Origin: JADKIH01 sp031417395
GTDB lineage: Bacteria; Bacteroidota; Bacteroidia; AKYH767-A; 2013-40CM-41-45
Length of the DNA stretch: 64,000 nucleotides
Direction: 5' to 3'
Assembly: GCA_031417395.1 (NCBI GenBank)
Contig: JANOVM010000055.1
Coordinates: 1 to 64,000, forward strand
Shown here: positions 45,074 through 55,392 of the stretch, piece by piece
How the letters are laid out: each line of letters starts with the position of its first letter
Numbering within the stretch: position 1 is the first letter of the stretch
Made by a program: the position numbers and the translations under genes
The notes under the pieces: generated by a model
Database searches by the model: none
What the model saw: only the letters and a program-made list of their open reading frames with translations
Told to the model about the DNA's origin: nothing

Positions 45074-45107
45074 AAAGCAGGTCTTCACATAAAGTCCTGC
45101 TTTTTTT
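45074..45107 (+). terminator. Terminator after the PorE-like gene
   Basis: AAAGCAGG (45074-45081) pairs with CCTGCTTT (45096-45103) across a 14-base loop, followed by a T-run. It separates the SprB-PorP-PorE group from the second SprB-repeat gene. Confidence 0.8.
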
Positions 45108-45214
45108 GTTAATAGCCGTGTTGAAAAGGAAACCGAAAAATTATAAATAGATAGTAAATGATAGCGAAATTGCAAATGTAATTGACCGGAAAACAAATAA
45201 TTGAAAAAGCTATT

Positions 45215-48200
45215 ATGTTTTATTATCGATTGGAATTCTTAAAAAAGTTTAGTTTGATTCTCTTTGGCAAGGCTTCTTTTCCTTCCGGGTTGTTCTTTTT
45301 TTTAATGAGTATGAGTTTACTTAACTCTAAAAGTACTTTTGCTACTCACTCAGCAGGAGCTGAATTATCGTATACCTGGATCAGTGGAAATAACTTTGAA
45401 GTCAAAGCTTCATTTTTTCGTGATTGCGCCGGAGTTTCTGCACCCAATTCAATTTCTTTAAATGTAAAGTCGGCAAGCTGTGGAAAAAATATTGATTTTA
45501 CATTAAACAAGGAAGCAGGTCCCATTCAGGAAATTACCTATCCATGTTATACCGTACAAACTAAATGTACAAATTCCAGTTCACCCTATTTAGGATATCA
45601 GAAGTATGTGTATTCGAATATAATTACCCTTCCGCAACAATGTTCGGATTGGAATTTCAACTTCTTCATTTGTTGCCGTAATTGCGCAATCACTACTTTA
45701 AGCAATCCCTGCAACAATAACATGTATATAGAAGCGACATTGAATAATCTGATTGCACCAACGAACAGTTCTCCTAAATTCACGAATGTTCCTGTCGCTT
45801 TCATTTGTGTAAATCAAACATCTACTTATAATCATGGTGTCATCGATTTGAATGGAGATTCACTGGTGTATTCGTTTATATCTCCCAGGACGTACAATAC
45901 AGCAACAACTGCTACAGGAAATGTGATTTTTAATCCTGGGTTTTCATATACATCTCCCTTAACAGCTTCACCTGCCACAACAATAAATTCCATAAACGGT
46001 GATATTACAATGACTCCAACAGCACTCAATGAGATTGGAGCTACAGCAATTTTAGTCAGGGAATACAGAAATGGTGCATTAATTGGAAGTGTAATACGGG
46101 ATATGCAATTCATAACCATGAACTGTAATCCGAATATATTACCCGTTGCAAGCGGAATAAATGGTACGGCCCAATTTTCAGCTACCGCTTGTCCCGGAAT
46201 TCCTTTTTCTTTTACTGTCAACTCATCCGATGCCAACCCGGCCGACTCTGTTTTCATGACATGGAACTCAGCTATTACAAATGCAACTTTTACAACAAGT
46301 TCTTCTACAAGGCCCACAGGAACATTTAGCTGGACTCCCTCCATTTCAGATGCTCGTTCACAGCCATATTACTTTACTGTTACCGTGAGAGACAATGCCT
46401 GTCCTACAAATGGTTTACAAATTGTAAGCTTTTCGATTATAGTTCCAACATTGACGGCTTCAATTTCTTCTCCCCAGTTTAATGGTTACAATGTATCTTG
46501 TTTAAGTGGTGGAAATGGCAATGCAACTGCTACTCCAGGTGGAGGTACAGCTCCTTATACTTATAGTTGGAGTCCATCCGGACAAGTTACCCAGACTGCC
46601 ATTAACTTAAATGCATTAACGTACAATGTTACTATTACGGATTCTAAAGGATGCACCAAAACAGCTTCCATATCGCTTACGCAGCCACCCACATCAGTTA
46701 CTTCTGCAAGTAGTGCAACAACAAACGTAAGCTGCAATGGAGGAAACAATGGTTCTTCAACAATTTCAGGAAATGGAGGAATTGGTCCGTATACATATTT
46801 GTGGACACCCGGAGGACAAACTACTGCTGTTGCTACAGGTCTATCAGCATTAACCTATACTGCAAAAGTTACGGATCAAAATGGTTGCACATCCCAGCAA
46901 ACTGTAATTATTTCTCAACCGACTTTATTAAATGCTTCCATTGCATCCTTTCAAAATGTTTCTTGTCAGGGAAACGCTAATGGAAGTATTCAAACGTCCT
47001 TTAGTGGAGGTACAGCACCCTATACACATAGTTGGTCTAATGGAGATACTACTGCGAATATTTCCGGCTTAACGCCCGGGTTGTATACAGATACAGTCCG
47101 GGATTCATTAGGGTGCACTAAAATTATTTCTCAAACAATTACACAACCCGGAAGTGCTGTAAGTATTCCGAGTTCTTCTTTATCGGCAACAGATGTAAGC
47201 TGCAACGGAGGAAGTAATGGTACGGCTAACGTATTTCCTTCAGGCGGAACATTTCCCTATACTGTTAACTGGTCGAATGGTGATATAGGAAATAGTGCCG
47301 ATTCGTTATCGGCAGGAATTTATAGTGTTCAAATAGTTGATGGTAACGGATGTACTTTTGATACTACCATTCAAATCAACGAACCATTAAATCTTTCTTC
47401 ATCTTTTTCAGGTGTTTCAATTGCCCCATCGGGAAGTAGCATTCATTGCAACGGTGATACCACAGGAAAAGCAAAAGCAGTTCCCAATGGCGGAACCAGT
47501 CCTTATTCTTATTCCTGGTCAAATGGATCGAATGTTGACTCGATATATAATGTTCCTGCAGGAACATATACTGTGCTTGTCACAGACAATAAAGGATGTA
47601 CTTTTTCCGATACAATCATTCTTACAGAACCATCCATACTGAATGATTCATTGTTATTCCGAAACGTCGGTTGTAAAGGCGAACCAAGCGGAGGGATACG
47701 AGCTGTTACGTATGGTGGTTCAACCCCTTATTCTTATATATGGAGCAACGGACCTGTAACGATCGATACAATTGGTGATCTTCTCGCCGGGTTTTATCAG
47801 GTAACAATAACTGATACGAACAATTGCCAGATTACCGATACCATAACTATTCAGGAGCCCGATACACTTGTTCCGCTTATTTTGCCTGCTACATTTATAG
47901 GTGCTAACAATGTTAAATGTTATGGAGATTCATCCGGAAATGCAGTGGTTAATGTATTTGGCGGAACCCGTCCCTTTACATATTTGTGGTCACAAAACAG
48001 TGTGGATAGTTTTGCGACGAATTTGAAGGCCGGTTTAATTTCAGTTCGTGTGGTCGATTCTAATGGATGTTCTATAATCAGGAATAAATTATTGACAGAA
48101 CCGTCTCCGTTTTCGTATAGTCCGGTTGTGCATAATCCCGATTGCAATGGCGATTCTTCCGGTTATATCGTTCTAAATACTTCCGGAAATACAATGCCTT

Positions 48201-50029
48201 ATTCCTATTCCTGGTCAAACGGTATGACAACAGACTCTGTAGGCGGACTCTTTAGTGGTTCATACAGCGTAATTATTCAGGATGCGAATTTATGTTCAGA
48301 CACTTCAGGATTTATTCTTTCAGATTATGACCCTCTTACTGCAAACGCTGTACTTTCAAATTACCTTGGGTTTAATATCCATTGTATAAATGGATCAGAC
48401 GGTTATATTGCTTTGCATCCTGCAGGTGGGGTAGGGGGGTATACTTATTCATGGAGTAATTTAGCCACTACAGATAGTATAAGCGGGCTTTCCGCCATGG
48501 CATATTCAGTTTCCATATTTGATACAAATAGCTGCAGACTGGATACATCTTTTAACTTAACTCAACCTACTCAAATTACTCCTGTTCTTTCTTTTTCAGG
48601 TTATAATGGCGGAGTAAATATAAGTTGTAATGGTTATATAGATGGTCATGCTTATTCAACCGTTAGCGGTGGTGTTTCGCCTTATCAATATTTATGGTCT
48701 AATGGTGATGCCGTTGATTCTGCTTATGGTCTTAATGCAGGCTCTCATTCTTTAACAGTTAGGGATAGCAATGGGTGCAGTGTTTCTGTACCGTTTATAC
48801 TTAACGAGCCATCTCCTTTAGCTCTTCTTACCCTTCTTTCAAATTATAACGGCTATAATTTTAGTTGCTCAGGTGATTCTTCAGCTTGTATTACCTTAAA
48901 TGTAAGCGGAGGCAATTCGCCGTACCAATTCATATGGAATATTCAAGATACAATAAATGCTTCTTCTATATGTAACGTTTTAGAAGATACAGTTTTGATT
49001 TCTATAGTTGACGCCAACGGCTGTCAAATCGATACATCAATCATACTTACAACCCCTCCGAAGATTACTGAGAGCTCCGTTGTTTCGAATTATAATAATT
49101 TTGGAATTCAATGTTATGGATTGTCCAATGGGAATATAGATGTAACGGTAAATGGAGGAGTAGCACCCTTAAATTTTGCCTGGTCCAATAGCAGCAATAC
49201 GGAGGATTTATCAAATATTCCTGCAGGAAATTATAGTTTAATTATAACCGATGCCAATACCTGTTCAGACACTTTAAATTTTATATTAACAGAACCGCCT
49301 GCAATAACCAATAGCATTTCTATGACTAGTTCTACGTGTCAGTTAAGTAATGGAACGGCTCAGGTTACTATTACCGGCGGACTTTCGCCCTTTACTTATT
49401 TATGGTCAAATTCCGGTCAGACAAGCTCTACTGCTATTAATCTTTCAGGGGGCTTGCATACGGTAATCATTTCCGATAGTATTGGGTGTATTAAAAGTGA
49501 TTCTATTACTGTGACTGTTATTCCCGGTCTGGCTTTGAATTTTTCAGGGCTGGTAAATAATTATTGCAAAGACAGTACAAGCGGAAGGGTACAGATAAAT
49601 GTTTCAGGAGGCTCAGCTCCTTACTCCTTCTTATGGTCAAACGGAGATACCACTTCAATGGCTATGAATTTAGCCGAGGGATATATTCGGGTAGAAGTCA
49701 CGGATGCTATTGGTTGCAATGAAATTGACTCAATAGAAATTTCAAATAGTACGGATTGTCAATTACAATTACCAACTGCGTTTTCTCCAAATAACGATAG
49801 TAAGAACGATTATTATGAGATAAAAGGCTTGGCGCTTTACCCTGAAAATATTGTTAAAGTGTTTAACCGCTGGGGGAATGAAGTATTTTCAAAAGAGAAT
49901 TACAAAAATACAGATTGGTATGGACAAAATAATTCGGGCAAAGAGCTGCCGGATGGAACGTATTTTGTTATTTTCGAATCGAAGAACCCGGTGGTAAGTG
50001 TAAAATCATACGTACTAATCCAGCGATGA
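45215..50029 (+). CDS. SprB-repeat surface protein with gliding-motility C-terminal domain (14 repeats)
   Basis: About 1,604 residues from ATG 45215 (the frame opens with TTG at 45182). A paralogue of the 38.3-kb protein with the same architecture: signal peptide ending STFA; N-terminal module THSAGAELSYTW, FFRDCAG, CCRNCAITT; a domain with FMTWNSAITNATF and VRDNACPTNG; 14 SprB-type repeats (about 46.47-49.73 kb; for example NVSCNGGNNGSSTISGNGG); and the sorting domain LPTAFSPNNDSKNDYYEIKG, VFNRWGNEVFSK. Twice as many repeats but no extra Ig part. Repeat number is prone to change by recombination. Probably exported and displayed by the same PorP/PorE machinery. Confidence 0.9.
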   Translation: MFYYRLEFLKKFSLILFGKASFPSGLFFFLMSMSLLNSKSTFATHSAGAELSYTWISGNNFEVKASFFRDCAGVSAPNSISLNVKSASCGKNIDFTLNKEAGPIQEITYPCYTVQTKCTNSSSPYLGYQKYVYSNIITLPQQCSDWNFNFFICCRNCAITTLSNPCNNNMYIEATLNNLIAPTNSSPKFTNVPVAFICVNQTSTYNHGVIDLNGDSLVYSFISPRTYNTATTATGNVIFNPGFSYTSPLTASPATTINSINGDITMTPTALNEIGATAILVREYRNGALIGSVIRDMQFITMNCNPNILPVASGINGTAQFSATACPGIPFSFTVNSSDANPADSVFMTWNSAITNATFTTSSSTRPTGTFSWTPSISDARSQPYYFTVTVRDNACPTNGLQIVSFSIIVPTLTASISSPQFNGYNVSCLSGGNGNATATPGGGTAPYTYSWSPSGQVTQTAINLNALTYNVTITDSKGCTKTASISLTQPPTSVTSASSATTNVSCNGGNNGSSTISGNGGIGPYTYLWTPGGQTTAVATGLSALTYTAKVTDQNGCTSQQTVIISQPTLLNASIASFQNVSCQGNANGSIQTSFSGGTAPYTHSWSNGDTTANISGLTPGLYTDTVRDSLGCTKIISQTITQPGSAVSIPSSSLSATDVSCNGGSNGTANVFPSGGTFPYTVNWSNGDIGNSADSLSAGIYSVQIVDGNGCTFDTTIQINEPLNLSSSFSGVSIAPSGSSIHCNGDTTGKAKAVPNGGTSPYSYSWSNGSNVDSIYNVPAGTYTVLVTDNKGCTFSDTIILTEPSILNDSLLFRNVGCKGEPSGGIRAVTYGGSTPYSYIWSNGPVTIDTIGDLLAGFYQVTITDTNNCQITDTITIQEPDTLVPLILPATFIGANNVKCYGDSSGNAVVNVFGGTRPFTYLWSQNSVDSFATNLKAGLISVRVVDSNGCSIIRNKLLTEPSPFSYSPVVHNPDCNGDSSGYIVLNTSGNTMPYSYSWSNGMTTDSVGGLFSGSYSVIIQDANLCSDTSGFILSDYDPLTANAVLSNYLGFNIHCINGSDGYIALHPAGGVGGYTYSWSNLATTDSISGLSAMAYSVSIFDTNSCRLDTSFNLTQPTQITPVLSFSGYNGGVNISCNGYIDGHAYSTVSGGVSPYQYLWSNGDAVDSAYGLNAGSHSLTVRDSNGCSVSVPFILNEPSPLALLTLLSNYNGYNFSCSGDSSACITLNVSGGNSPYQFIWNIQDTINASSICNVLEDTVLISIVDANGCQIDTSIILTTPPKITESSVVSNYNNFGIQCYGLSNGNIDVTVNGGVAPLNFAWSNSSNTEDLSNIPAGNYSLIITDANTCSDTLNFILTEPPAITNSISMTSSTCQLSNGTAQVTITGGLSPFTYLWSNSGQTSSTAINLSGGLHTVIISDSIGCIKSDSITVTVIPGLALNFSGLVNNYCKDSTSGRVQINVSGGSAPYSFLWSNGDTTSMAMNLAEGYIRVEVTDAIGCNEIDSIEISNSTDCQLQLPTAFSPNNDSKNDYYEIKGLALYPENIVKVFNRWGNEVFSKENYKNTDWYGQNNSGKELPDGTYFVIFESKNPVVSVKSYVLIQR

Positions 50030-50071
50030 AAATATTCTTAGCGATATTAAAACAAATTATATTTTAGTATT

Positions 50072-51421
50072 TCAACTACTCTTTACTATTCGCGTAGTTA
50101 TTTTTTTATTGTCAAAAATCAGCGCTACAGTATAATTTCCGTTCTGTAGATCATGTTCGTCACGAAAGACATGAATATTTTTTCCTTGCGGTGCTTCGAA
50201 GGTTTCTGATTTAATGATTTTACCTCTTTCATTACTTATTTGCATCCAAACTCTTCCTGAAGCAGGCAGATAATATGCTATATCAAATGTGCGTTGAAAG
50301 GGAGATGGACTTACTCTTTCGATTGAAAAAGTTTTTTCCGTATTGAATTTTACTGCGGAGAGCTCGTGGGTAACAGATTTTTTATTTTTAAATGTTTGTC
50401 GTAAGCGATAATACGCAATTGGAGTAGTGGCCCTGGTTTTATCAAAATAAGTATATTCCTCATCGGCGCTGTCGGGGCGCGATTGGATATTTATTAGTGG
50501 AGTAAAATTTATACCATTAACAGATCTCTCTATTGTATAATAATCAACTTCCTTATTAACAGAGGATGACCAATGTACTTTAGCTCCGCCATCTTTGGGT
50601 TCAACCATAAAATTAAGCAGAGTCTCTGCAAATGGAATAGCTGACCCTGAATTTCTAACCACCAGATTATCGAATATTGCAATATCCGAACCTCCTCCAT
50701 TCATATTACGACCAATTAGAATTTTGCCTCCGTTCTTCCAGGAAAGAGCGGTATTTTTCTCGTGTTGTCTCTGCCAAACTATTATGTTGTTTGCAAAAAT
50801 CTCTGCTTTTCCTGTGGAAGGAGTGAATATGAATCTAAAGTTTCTGAAAACCAAATCGGCAGGAATTTCATATTCGACATTCTCATTTACTGTTTCATTT
50901 TTCCCAAGATTGTTTTCTGTCCGGTAGCTTACACATAGAAATCCATCTCGCATACCGAAGTTGAAATACTTTCCTCTGGAGAAAAAATCTCCCGAAGGTT
51001 CGTTTCTGCGAAAATCTATACTGATGTCAATGCCATCCTGATTGAATAATCCTTCTTTATCAATTTCAAGATCTATATTTTTCCCTTTACTACCTGCCGA
51101 TAAACCTAATGTAGATGATCTGCCTACTGTTTTAGCATGTGCTTCTTTACTAACCTTTATTGCATCAGGACCTAAGATAGATGCGGTAACCGGGTCTTTT
51201 TCCAAGGTAAATTCTGAAATTATTTCACCGTTATTTAAATTTGTTCCCCCGCCTTCTTCTTTACCTTCCCGGGCACGAATTTTAGTTTGATTAGTAAATT
51301 CAAGGTAAACCAATATTCCGGCAGTAAGTGTGAATATCATGGTGGTAACAGCAGCAACATACAGCAAACGTATGCGGACGCTCATTTTGTGATGAATACT
51401 TTGTTGTAACTTTTTTTTCAT
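50072..51421 (-). CDS. Membrane-anchored LamG-like protein with T9SS-like tail
   Basis: 449 residues. A basic N-terminus and one hydrophobic helix (LLYVAAVTTMIFTLTAGILVYL, about 19-40) precede a LamG/concanavalin-like beta-sandwich (about 115-265: DISIDFRRNEP, YFNFGMRDGFLCVSY, ILIGRNMNGGGSDIAIFDNLVV), a fibronectin-III-like segment (VHWSSSVNKEVDYYTIERS) and a C-terminal type A-like tail (VSPSPFQRTFDIAYYLPASG). The long n-region makes a membrane anchor at least as likely as a cleaved signal. Third gene of a tight operon; its start is 3 bases after the stop of the preceding gene. Function unknown. Confidence 0.7.
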   Translation of the reverse strand: MKKKLQQSIHHKMSVRIRLLYVAAVTTMIFTLTAGILVYLEFTNQTKIRAREGKEEGGGTNLNNGEIISEFTLEKDPVTASILGPDAIKVSKEAHAKTVGRSSTLGLSAGSKGKNIDLEIDKEGLFNQDGIDISIDFRRNEPSGDFFSRGKYFNFGMRDGFLCVSYRTENNLGKNETVNENVEYEIPADLVFRNFRFIFTPSTGKAEIFANNIIVWQRQHEKNTALSWKNGGKILIGRNMNGGGSDIAIFDNLVVRNSGSAIPFAETLLNFMVEPKDGGAKVHWSSSVNKEVDYYTIERSVNGINFTPLINIQSRPDSADEEYTYFDKTRATTPIAYYRLRQTFKNKKSVTHELSAVKFNTEKTFSIERVSPSPFQRTFDIAYYLPASGRVWMQISNERGKIIKSETFEAPQGKNIHVFRDEHDLQNGNYTVALIFDNKKITTRIVKSS

Positions 51422-51424
51422 CTT

Positions 51425-54400
51425 TTATTGATTCTTTATTATTTTTTTGACTACTCTTTTACCGTTTCCGGAAATAGAAAGAAAGTAAATTCCTTTTTTT
51501 AAAAATCCTAAATCAAGACTGGCTTTTGATAATTCACCGTTTGTAGTTGATTCGTTTTGAATGAATACTTCTTTCCCTTGTGAATCGGTGATTTGAATTG
51601 TAACAGCATCCTTCGAAGAATAACCAACCTCTATTTTATCAGCAAATGGATTTGGATTTATTGTTTGTAACAGGCTATTGGGTCCTGAATTCTTTTTTAA
51701 CTTATTTAAGACCTTTGTTTCTGAATACGTTTGGCGATTTCCGCTTTCGTTTAATTTAATTCTATAAAAGGAAGGGGTTTCATCCGATTCTTTATCAGAG
51801 TATCGATATCCACCGTTCGTCGTTTTTTCGGAATTCTGTGTTTCCCCTATGGTAAAAAAGTTTATGCCGTCTTTACTTTTTTCAACTATATAACTTGCAT
51901 CCGGGTTTTCATTATTTGTTTCCCAGCTAAGCAAAGCTTCTTCATTATTTTCTGTGACTTCAAAAGATTTTAGTATAAACTGTGATGGATTTGAGTCCGG
52001 GATAAGGATAAAGTCAGACCAACTGCTCGTATTATTTAGTGTGATTAACCCACAGTTATTATTTTTACTTTGACTGCTGCTGTTAAGGCTGTTCCATTGT
52101 GTACCGGACCATTGGAGTATTTTATAAGTACTCAATGACCAGTCTGTGTTAATGGAGTTTTCTCCTTCATAGAAAGTAAAACTTACATCGGCTGTTAACC
52201 CCGGCGCAGTTATGGTCCAGCAGCGTTTTACAGGATTCTGAACCTGATTAAATTTTGATTCGGATTTCTGATCCCGGAAATTACCTGACTGCGAATTTGA
52301 AAGTGTAATCTTATGGGTATATATACCTATATCACTGCCAATACCGTCAGTCGGATTAATTGTAACAGGAAGATATACTGTTGTTGAAATACCAAATGGA
52401 ATTTCATGTTTACCTGAACTTAAACTTTTCCAGATAAAAAGGCTTCCCGAAGCCGCATCATTCCATTCTCCTTCAATTATACCTTTCGTACGTTTTATTG
52501 CATTCGTTTTTCCATTTTCCAAAGTAAACGTGTTTTTGTTTAACTGAAGGATGCCATTTTCCAATTCAAGGCGTGATCGAACAGTAACATGGTCGTTTAA
52601 TCGTGCTGTAAAGTTATTTTTGTCGGATTTGATACGAAGAATACCATAAGACTTTCCTTCCTGATTACTAAAAGACGAGCATCCTGTTACTACTTGTTTT
52701 TTCGTTCCATAATATTCAACTACACTTTCTTTGTCTAGATAATAATTAACTTTTTGATCAACAGCGGCATCATTTTTTCCATAAAAACCTTTCTCATTAT
52801 TGAAGGAGATAGTTCCTGCCGAATCGACATTCATTGAACAAAATGAGAATTGATTATTGGAAGTTATGGTCGAGTTCTTGAGAGAAATTTTACCTCCGGG
52901 ATAAACATTCAGCATATTGTAATTCGAAGAAGTATGCGAGGAAACTTTCAGAGTACCATTATTTAGATACAATTCACAATTCGTATTTACAGTCTGAATT
53001 ATTTGTTCCATCAAGGCACTTCCTTTTATCTCATAGACCAAGCGGCCTTGTTTCTCATAGTTTAAAAAACCAAAAAAGTAGGAAGTTCCTGCCCCGGCCC
53101 GTGTAAGTATTACATTTCCTGTTATTCTGCAGCTATCGCCTTTCAAGGCAATCACATGCTGGGCTCCAATAGTATTGTCGTCGTAATTAATTTTTCCCCC
53201 ACTTACATCTAAGTTCCCTTTAATTACCAGTCGAACAACATCTGCCGTTGGAATTGTCATGTTTGAATGAAGTGATAGAAGTCCACCGGTTTGTTGATAG
53301 TTCCCGTTTACAAGAATTGAAGTTATTCCTGAGTTCCCTTTAAGAATGATTGATCCTGAAGTTACATTTATATTCTTGCCTATATAACAATTCAGTTGTC
53401 CGGAATTTTTGGATAGGGCAGTATGGCCCCCTTTCACAAGTAAATTTCCGCTTACAAGTAGTTCTGTTGTATGAGATGCTGAGGGTGTTCCATAATTGAA
53501 ATTGTTGGTGCACCCATTTATTAATAAATCACCGGAAATGTTTATTGTCTCCGTTCCTGCCGATGCTGAACTTGTAAATTCAGCATTTTGATTTCCGTTT
53601 ATTTCTAGGTAGCCACCGACATTCAGACTTAATTTGGCATTGTTGATGGATTGTCCGATGGATGTTATGCCATTGCCTCTGAATTTATCTGCAGCATTAT
53701 TGAAATTTAAAACCAGGTTTTTATTCACCGTAATTGTATTGGTTTTGCCTGCATCATGACAGGCACTTTGTCCCATAAAGATTCCACCTTTAAGAATAAT
53801 ATTATTAAAGATGGCTTTAAAAAATCCGGAATTAACAGTTGTTATATTATAGATAATTCTTGTATCGCCTGTGTTTTGAATAAAATCTCCGTTTACCTGA
53901 AAATCAGCATTACCATTTGAAACACCTGCGATTCCTGAATTGTTTATGATTTTTACATTACCATTGTTGTAGAAGTTGCCGTTTATTTTTAAATTAATAT
54001 TCCCATTTCCATCGTTTAAGCCGTAGAATTTCCCTCCATTATTGATTACTGAATTGGTTGTTAAAGTAAAAGCAGAGGGATGATTTCCATTGTGTGCAAT
54101 AAAGGTGGAGTTTATGGAGGATAGAATAATTTGTCCAATTGATGTTGATGAAATGGCACCATTTTTATCAAGAGTAATCCATCCCTGGTCAATAGTCAGT
54201 GCACCTAGTATCAGATGAGATTCGAATTTGTTTTTTTGGTTCCATTCAGTAATTGAATTGTTACCATCGGATATATTTATAGTAAGGTTTCCAAAATTAC
54301 CTTTAACTACATCTCCAATAGGTATTGAATAGTTGTACCATTTTCGAATGATAAGTGTACTTGAAGAATTTAAAATTTCTTCACCTTTTACAAACAAAGA

Positions 54401-54859
54401 TGCCCCTGAAAATGTATTGGCGCCGGGCGACCAGGTAAATGTAGAAGCCGGTCCAAGGTTAAACTTCTGACTGTTTCCGGCGAGAAAGATATTTCCGCCA
54501 TTCATGTCTAAAGTGCCATTAACTGTAATGTTTCCTGTAAGGGTGATTGATTTGTTTGGAAGAAGTATAAAAAATCCTGTTGATGCTACCGTTAGGTTGT
54601 TTACCTGTCTTTGCGAATTAAGGGTAATATTACAATTGTTGTCAATAATTACATCATCATTGGGAGAAGGAACCCCTGATGGTAACCAACAAGAAGCATT
54701 ATCCCAGTTGCCTGAAGTGACACTAGTTTTTGTTGTTGCTGTTGAATCATGAACGAAAATAAGGTGCATCAAAAGAAAAATAATCAGAATGAATCTTGAA
54801 CGATTTTTATAATACTTCCTTAACTCACCCATTTTATTAAATGTCATTTTACTTTTCAT
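51425..54859 (-). CDS. Large exported beta-helix-like protein with T9SS type A tail
   Basis: 1,144 residues. Signal sequence (about 20-42), then a G8-like opening (TSGNWDNASCWLPSGVPSPN, DDVIIDNNCNITL), a long run of solenoid-type beta repeats rich in Asn/Gly (GNITVNGTLDMNGGNIFL and dozens similar, about 100-750), a fibronectin-III-like part (LSWETNNENPDASYIVEKS) and a C-terminal sorting tail (INPNPFADKIEVGY, KKGIYFLSISGNGKRVVKK). Likely a secreted or surface fibrous protein. The start overlaps the upstream small gene by 11 bases; ATG at 54847 is an alternative. No enzymatic motif seen. Confidence 0.8.
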   Translation of the reverse strand: MKSKMTFNKMGELRKYYKNRSRFILIIFLLMHLIFVHDSTATTKTSVTSGNWDNASCWLPSGVPSPNDDVIIDNNCNITLNSQRQVNNLTVASTGFFILLPNKSITLTGNITVNGTLDMNGGNIFLAGNSQKFNLGPASTFTWSPGANTFSGASLFVKGEEILNSSSTLIIRKWYNYSIPIGDVVKGNFGNLTINISDGNNSITEWNQKNKFESHLILGALTIDQGWITLDKNGAISSTSIGQIILSSINSTFIAHNGNHPSAFTLTTNSVINNGGKFYGLNDGNGNINLKINGNFYNNGNVKIINNSGIAGVSNGNADFQVNGDFIQNTGDTRIIYNITTVNSGFFKAIFNNIILKGGIFMGQSACHDAGKTNTITVNKNLVLNFNNAADKFRGNGITSIGQSINNAKLSLNVGGYLEINGNQNAEFTSSASAGTETINISGDLLINGCTNNFNYGTPSASHTTELLVSGNLLVKGGHTALSKNSGQLNCYIGKNINVTSGSIILKGNSGITSILVNGNYQQTGGLLSLHSNMTIPTADVVRLVIKGNLDVSGGKINYDDNTIGAQHVIALKGDSCRITGNVILTRAGAGTSYFFGFLNYEKQGRLVYEIKGSALMEQIIQTVNTNCELYLNNGTLKVSSHTSSNYNMLNVYPGGKISLKNSTITSNNQFSFCSMNVDSAGTISFNNEKGFYGKNDAAVDQKVNYYLDKESVVEYYGTKKQVVTGCSSFSNQEGKSYGILRIKSDKNNFTARLNDHVTVRSRLELENGILQLNKNTFTLENGKTNAIKRTKGIIEGEWNDAASGSLFIWKSLSSGKHEIPFGISTTVYLPVTINPTDGIGSDIGIYTHKITLSNSQSGNFRDQKSESKFNQVQNPVKRCWTITAPGLTADVSFTFYEGENSINTDWSLSTYKILQWSGTQWNSLNSSSQSKNNNCGLITLNNTSSWSDFILIPDSNPSQFILKSFEVTENNEEALLSWETNNENPDASYIVEKSKDGINFFTIGETQNSEKTTNGGYRYSDKESDETPSFYRIKLNESGNRQTYSETKVLNKLKKNSGPNSLLQTINPNPFADKIEVGYSSKDAVTIQITDSQGKEVFIQNESTTNGELSKASLDLGFLKKGIYFLSISGNGKRVVKKIIKNQ

Positions 54860-55157
54860 TATTGGAGTGAGTTGTTGGTGGTGTATGTTTTATGGGTTGC
54901 ACCAAAATAGCGTTTGCAGAGAGGGCATGGGATGATTTTATTTCAGGTGCCGGCAGAGCCATTTCAGTGGTAAAAATTTGCTCTTCTACTTGTATAATTT
55001 CACCCTGGTTAGCCGTGACATTTTCGGAATTAAAAAAATTAAAAAACAAAACAAAGCCGGAAATAACAAGCACGGTTCCAAATCCCCATGCAATAATTAT
55101 TCTATACTTTATTTTTTGGCGAGACCTCAGGTTTAAATGCATTCTTTTCTTTTTCAA
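54849..55157 (-). CDS. Small single-pass membrane protein, first gene of exported-protein operon
   Basis: 102 residues: a very basic N-terminus (RSRQKIKYR), one membrane helix (IIIAWGFGTVLVISGFVLFF, about 20-40) and a Pro/Ser/Thr-rich external part. The layout parallels the first 60 residues of the protein at 50072-51421. The stop overlaps the start of the 1,144-residue gene by 11 bases, so translation is coupled. The region 55158-55392 upstream has no gene and no clear -24/-12 promoter. No family recognised. Confidence 0.6.
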   Translation of the reverse strand: MKKKRMHLNLRSRQKIKYRIIIAWGFGTVLVISGFVLFFNFFNSENVTANQGEIIQVEEQIFTTEMALPAPEIKSSHALSANAILVQPIKHTPPTTHSNNEK

Positions 55158-55392
55158 TTTTCTAAATGTTGTTATACTATATACGAAGAATGCAGCAATG
55201 TTTCAGATCATTTGACTGCCAAGTTTACATTTGTAAGAAAAATGGAATTGTACTTTTTCCGTCGGGTGAACAGGAAGATTATTGAGATAAAAAATTTGCT
55301 TTTTTCTTGATTTTATAAACGGGAATATCGGAAACGATAATACAAGCCACTTCCCGAAGAATGTAACCGTATGAAAAAGTATTTACTTGAAG

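Noticed and set aside
45832..46344. 170-codon minus-strand frame inside the second SprB-repeat gene
   Set aside because: Follows from low stop frequency opposite Thr/Ser/Asn-rich repeats; no independent support.
46470..49730. Regular repeats that might suggest a CRISPR array
   Set aside because: Units are about 220-240 bases, in frame, divergent in DNA and conserved as protein: SprB repeats of a coding gene.
55158..55392. Possible sigma-54 promoter for the exported-protein operon next to the sigma-54 activator
   Set aside because: TGGC occurs twice on the minus strand, but no GG-N10-GC match to the -24/-12 consensus was found.
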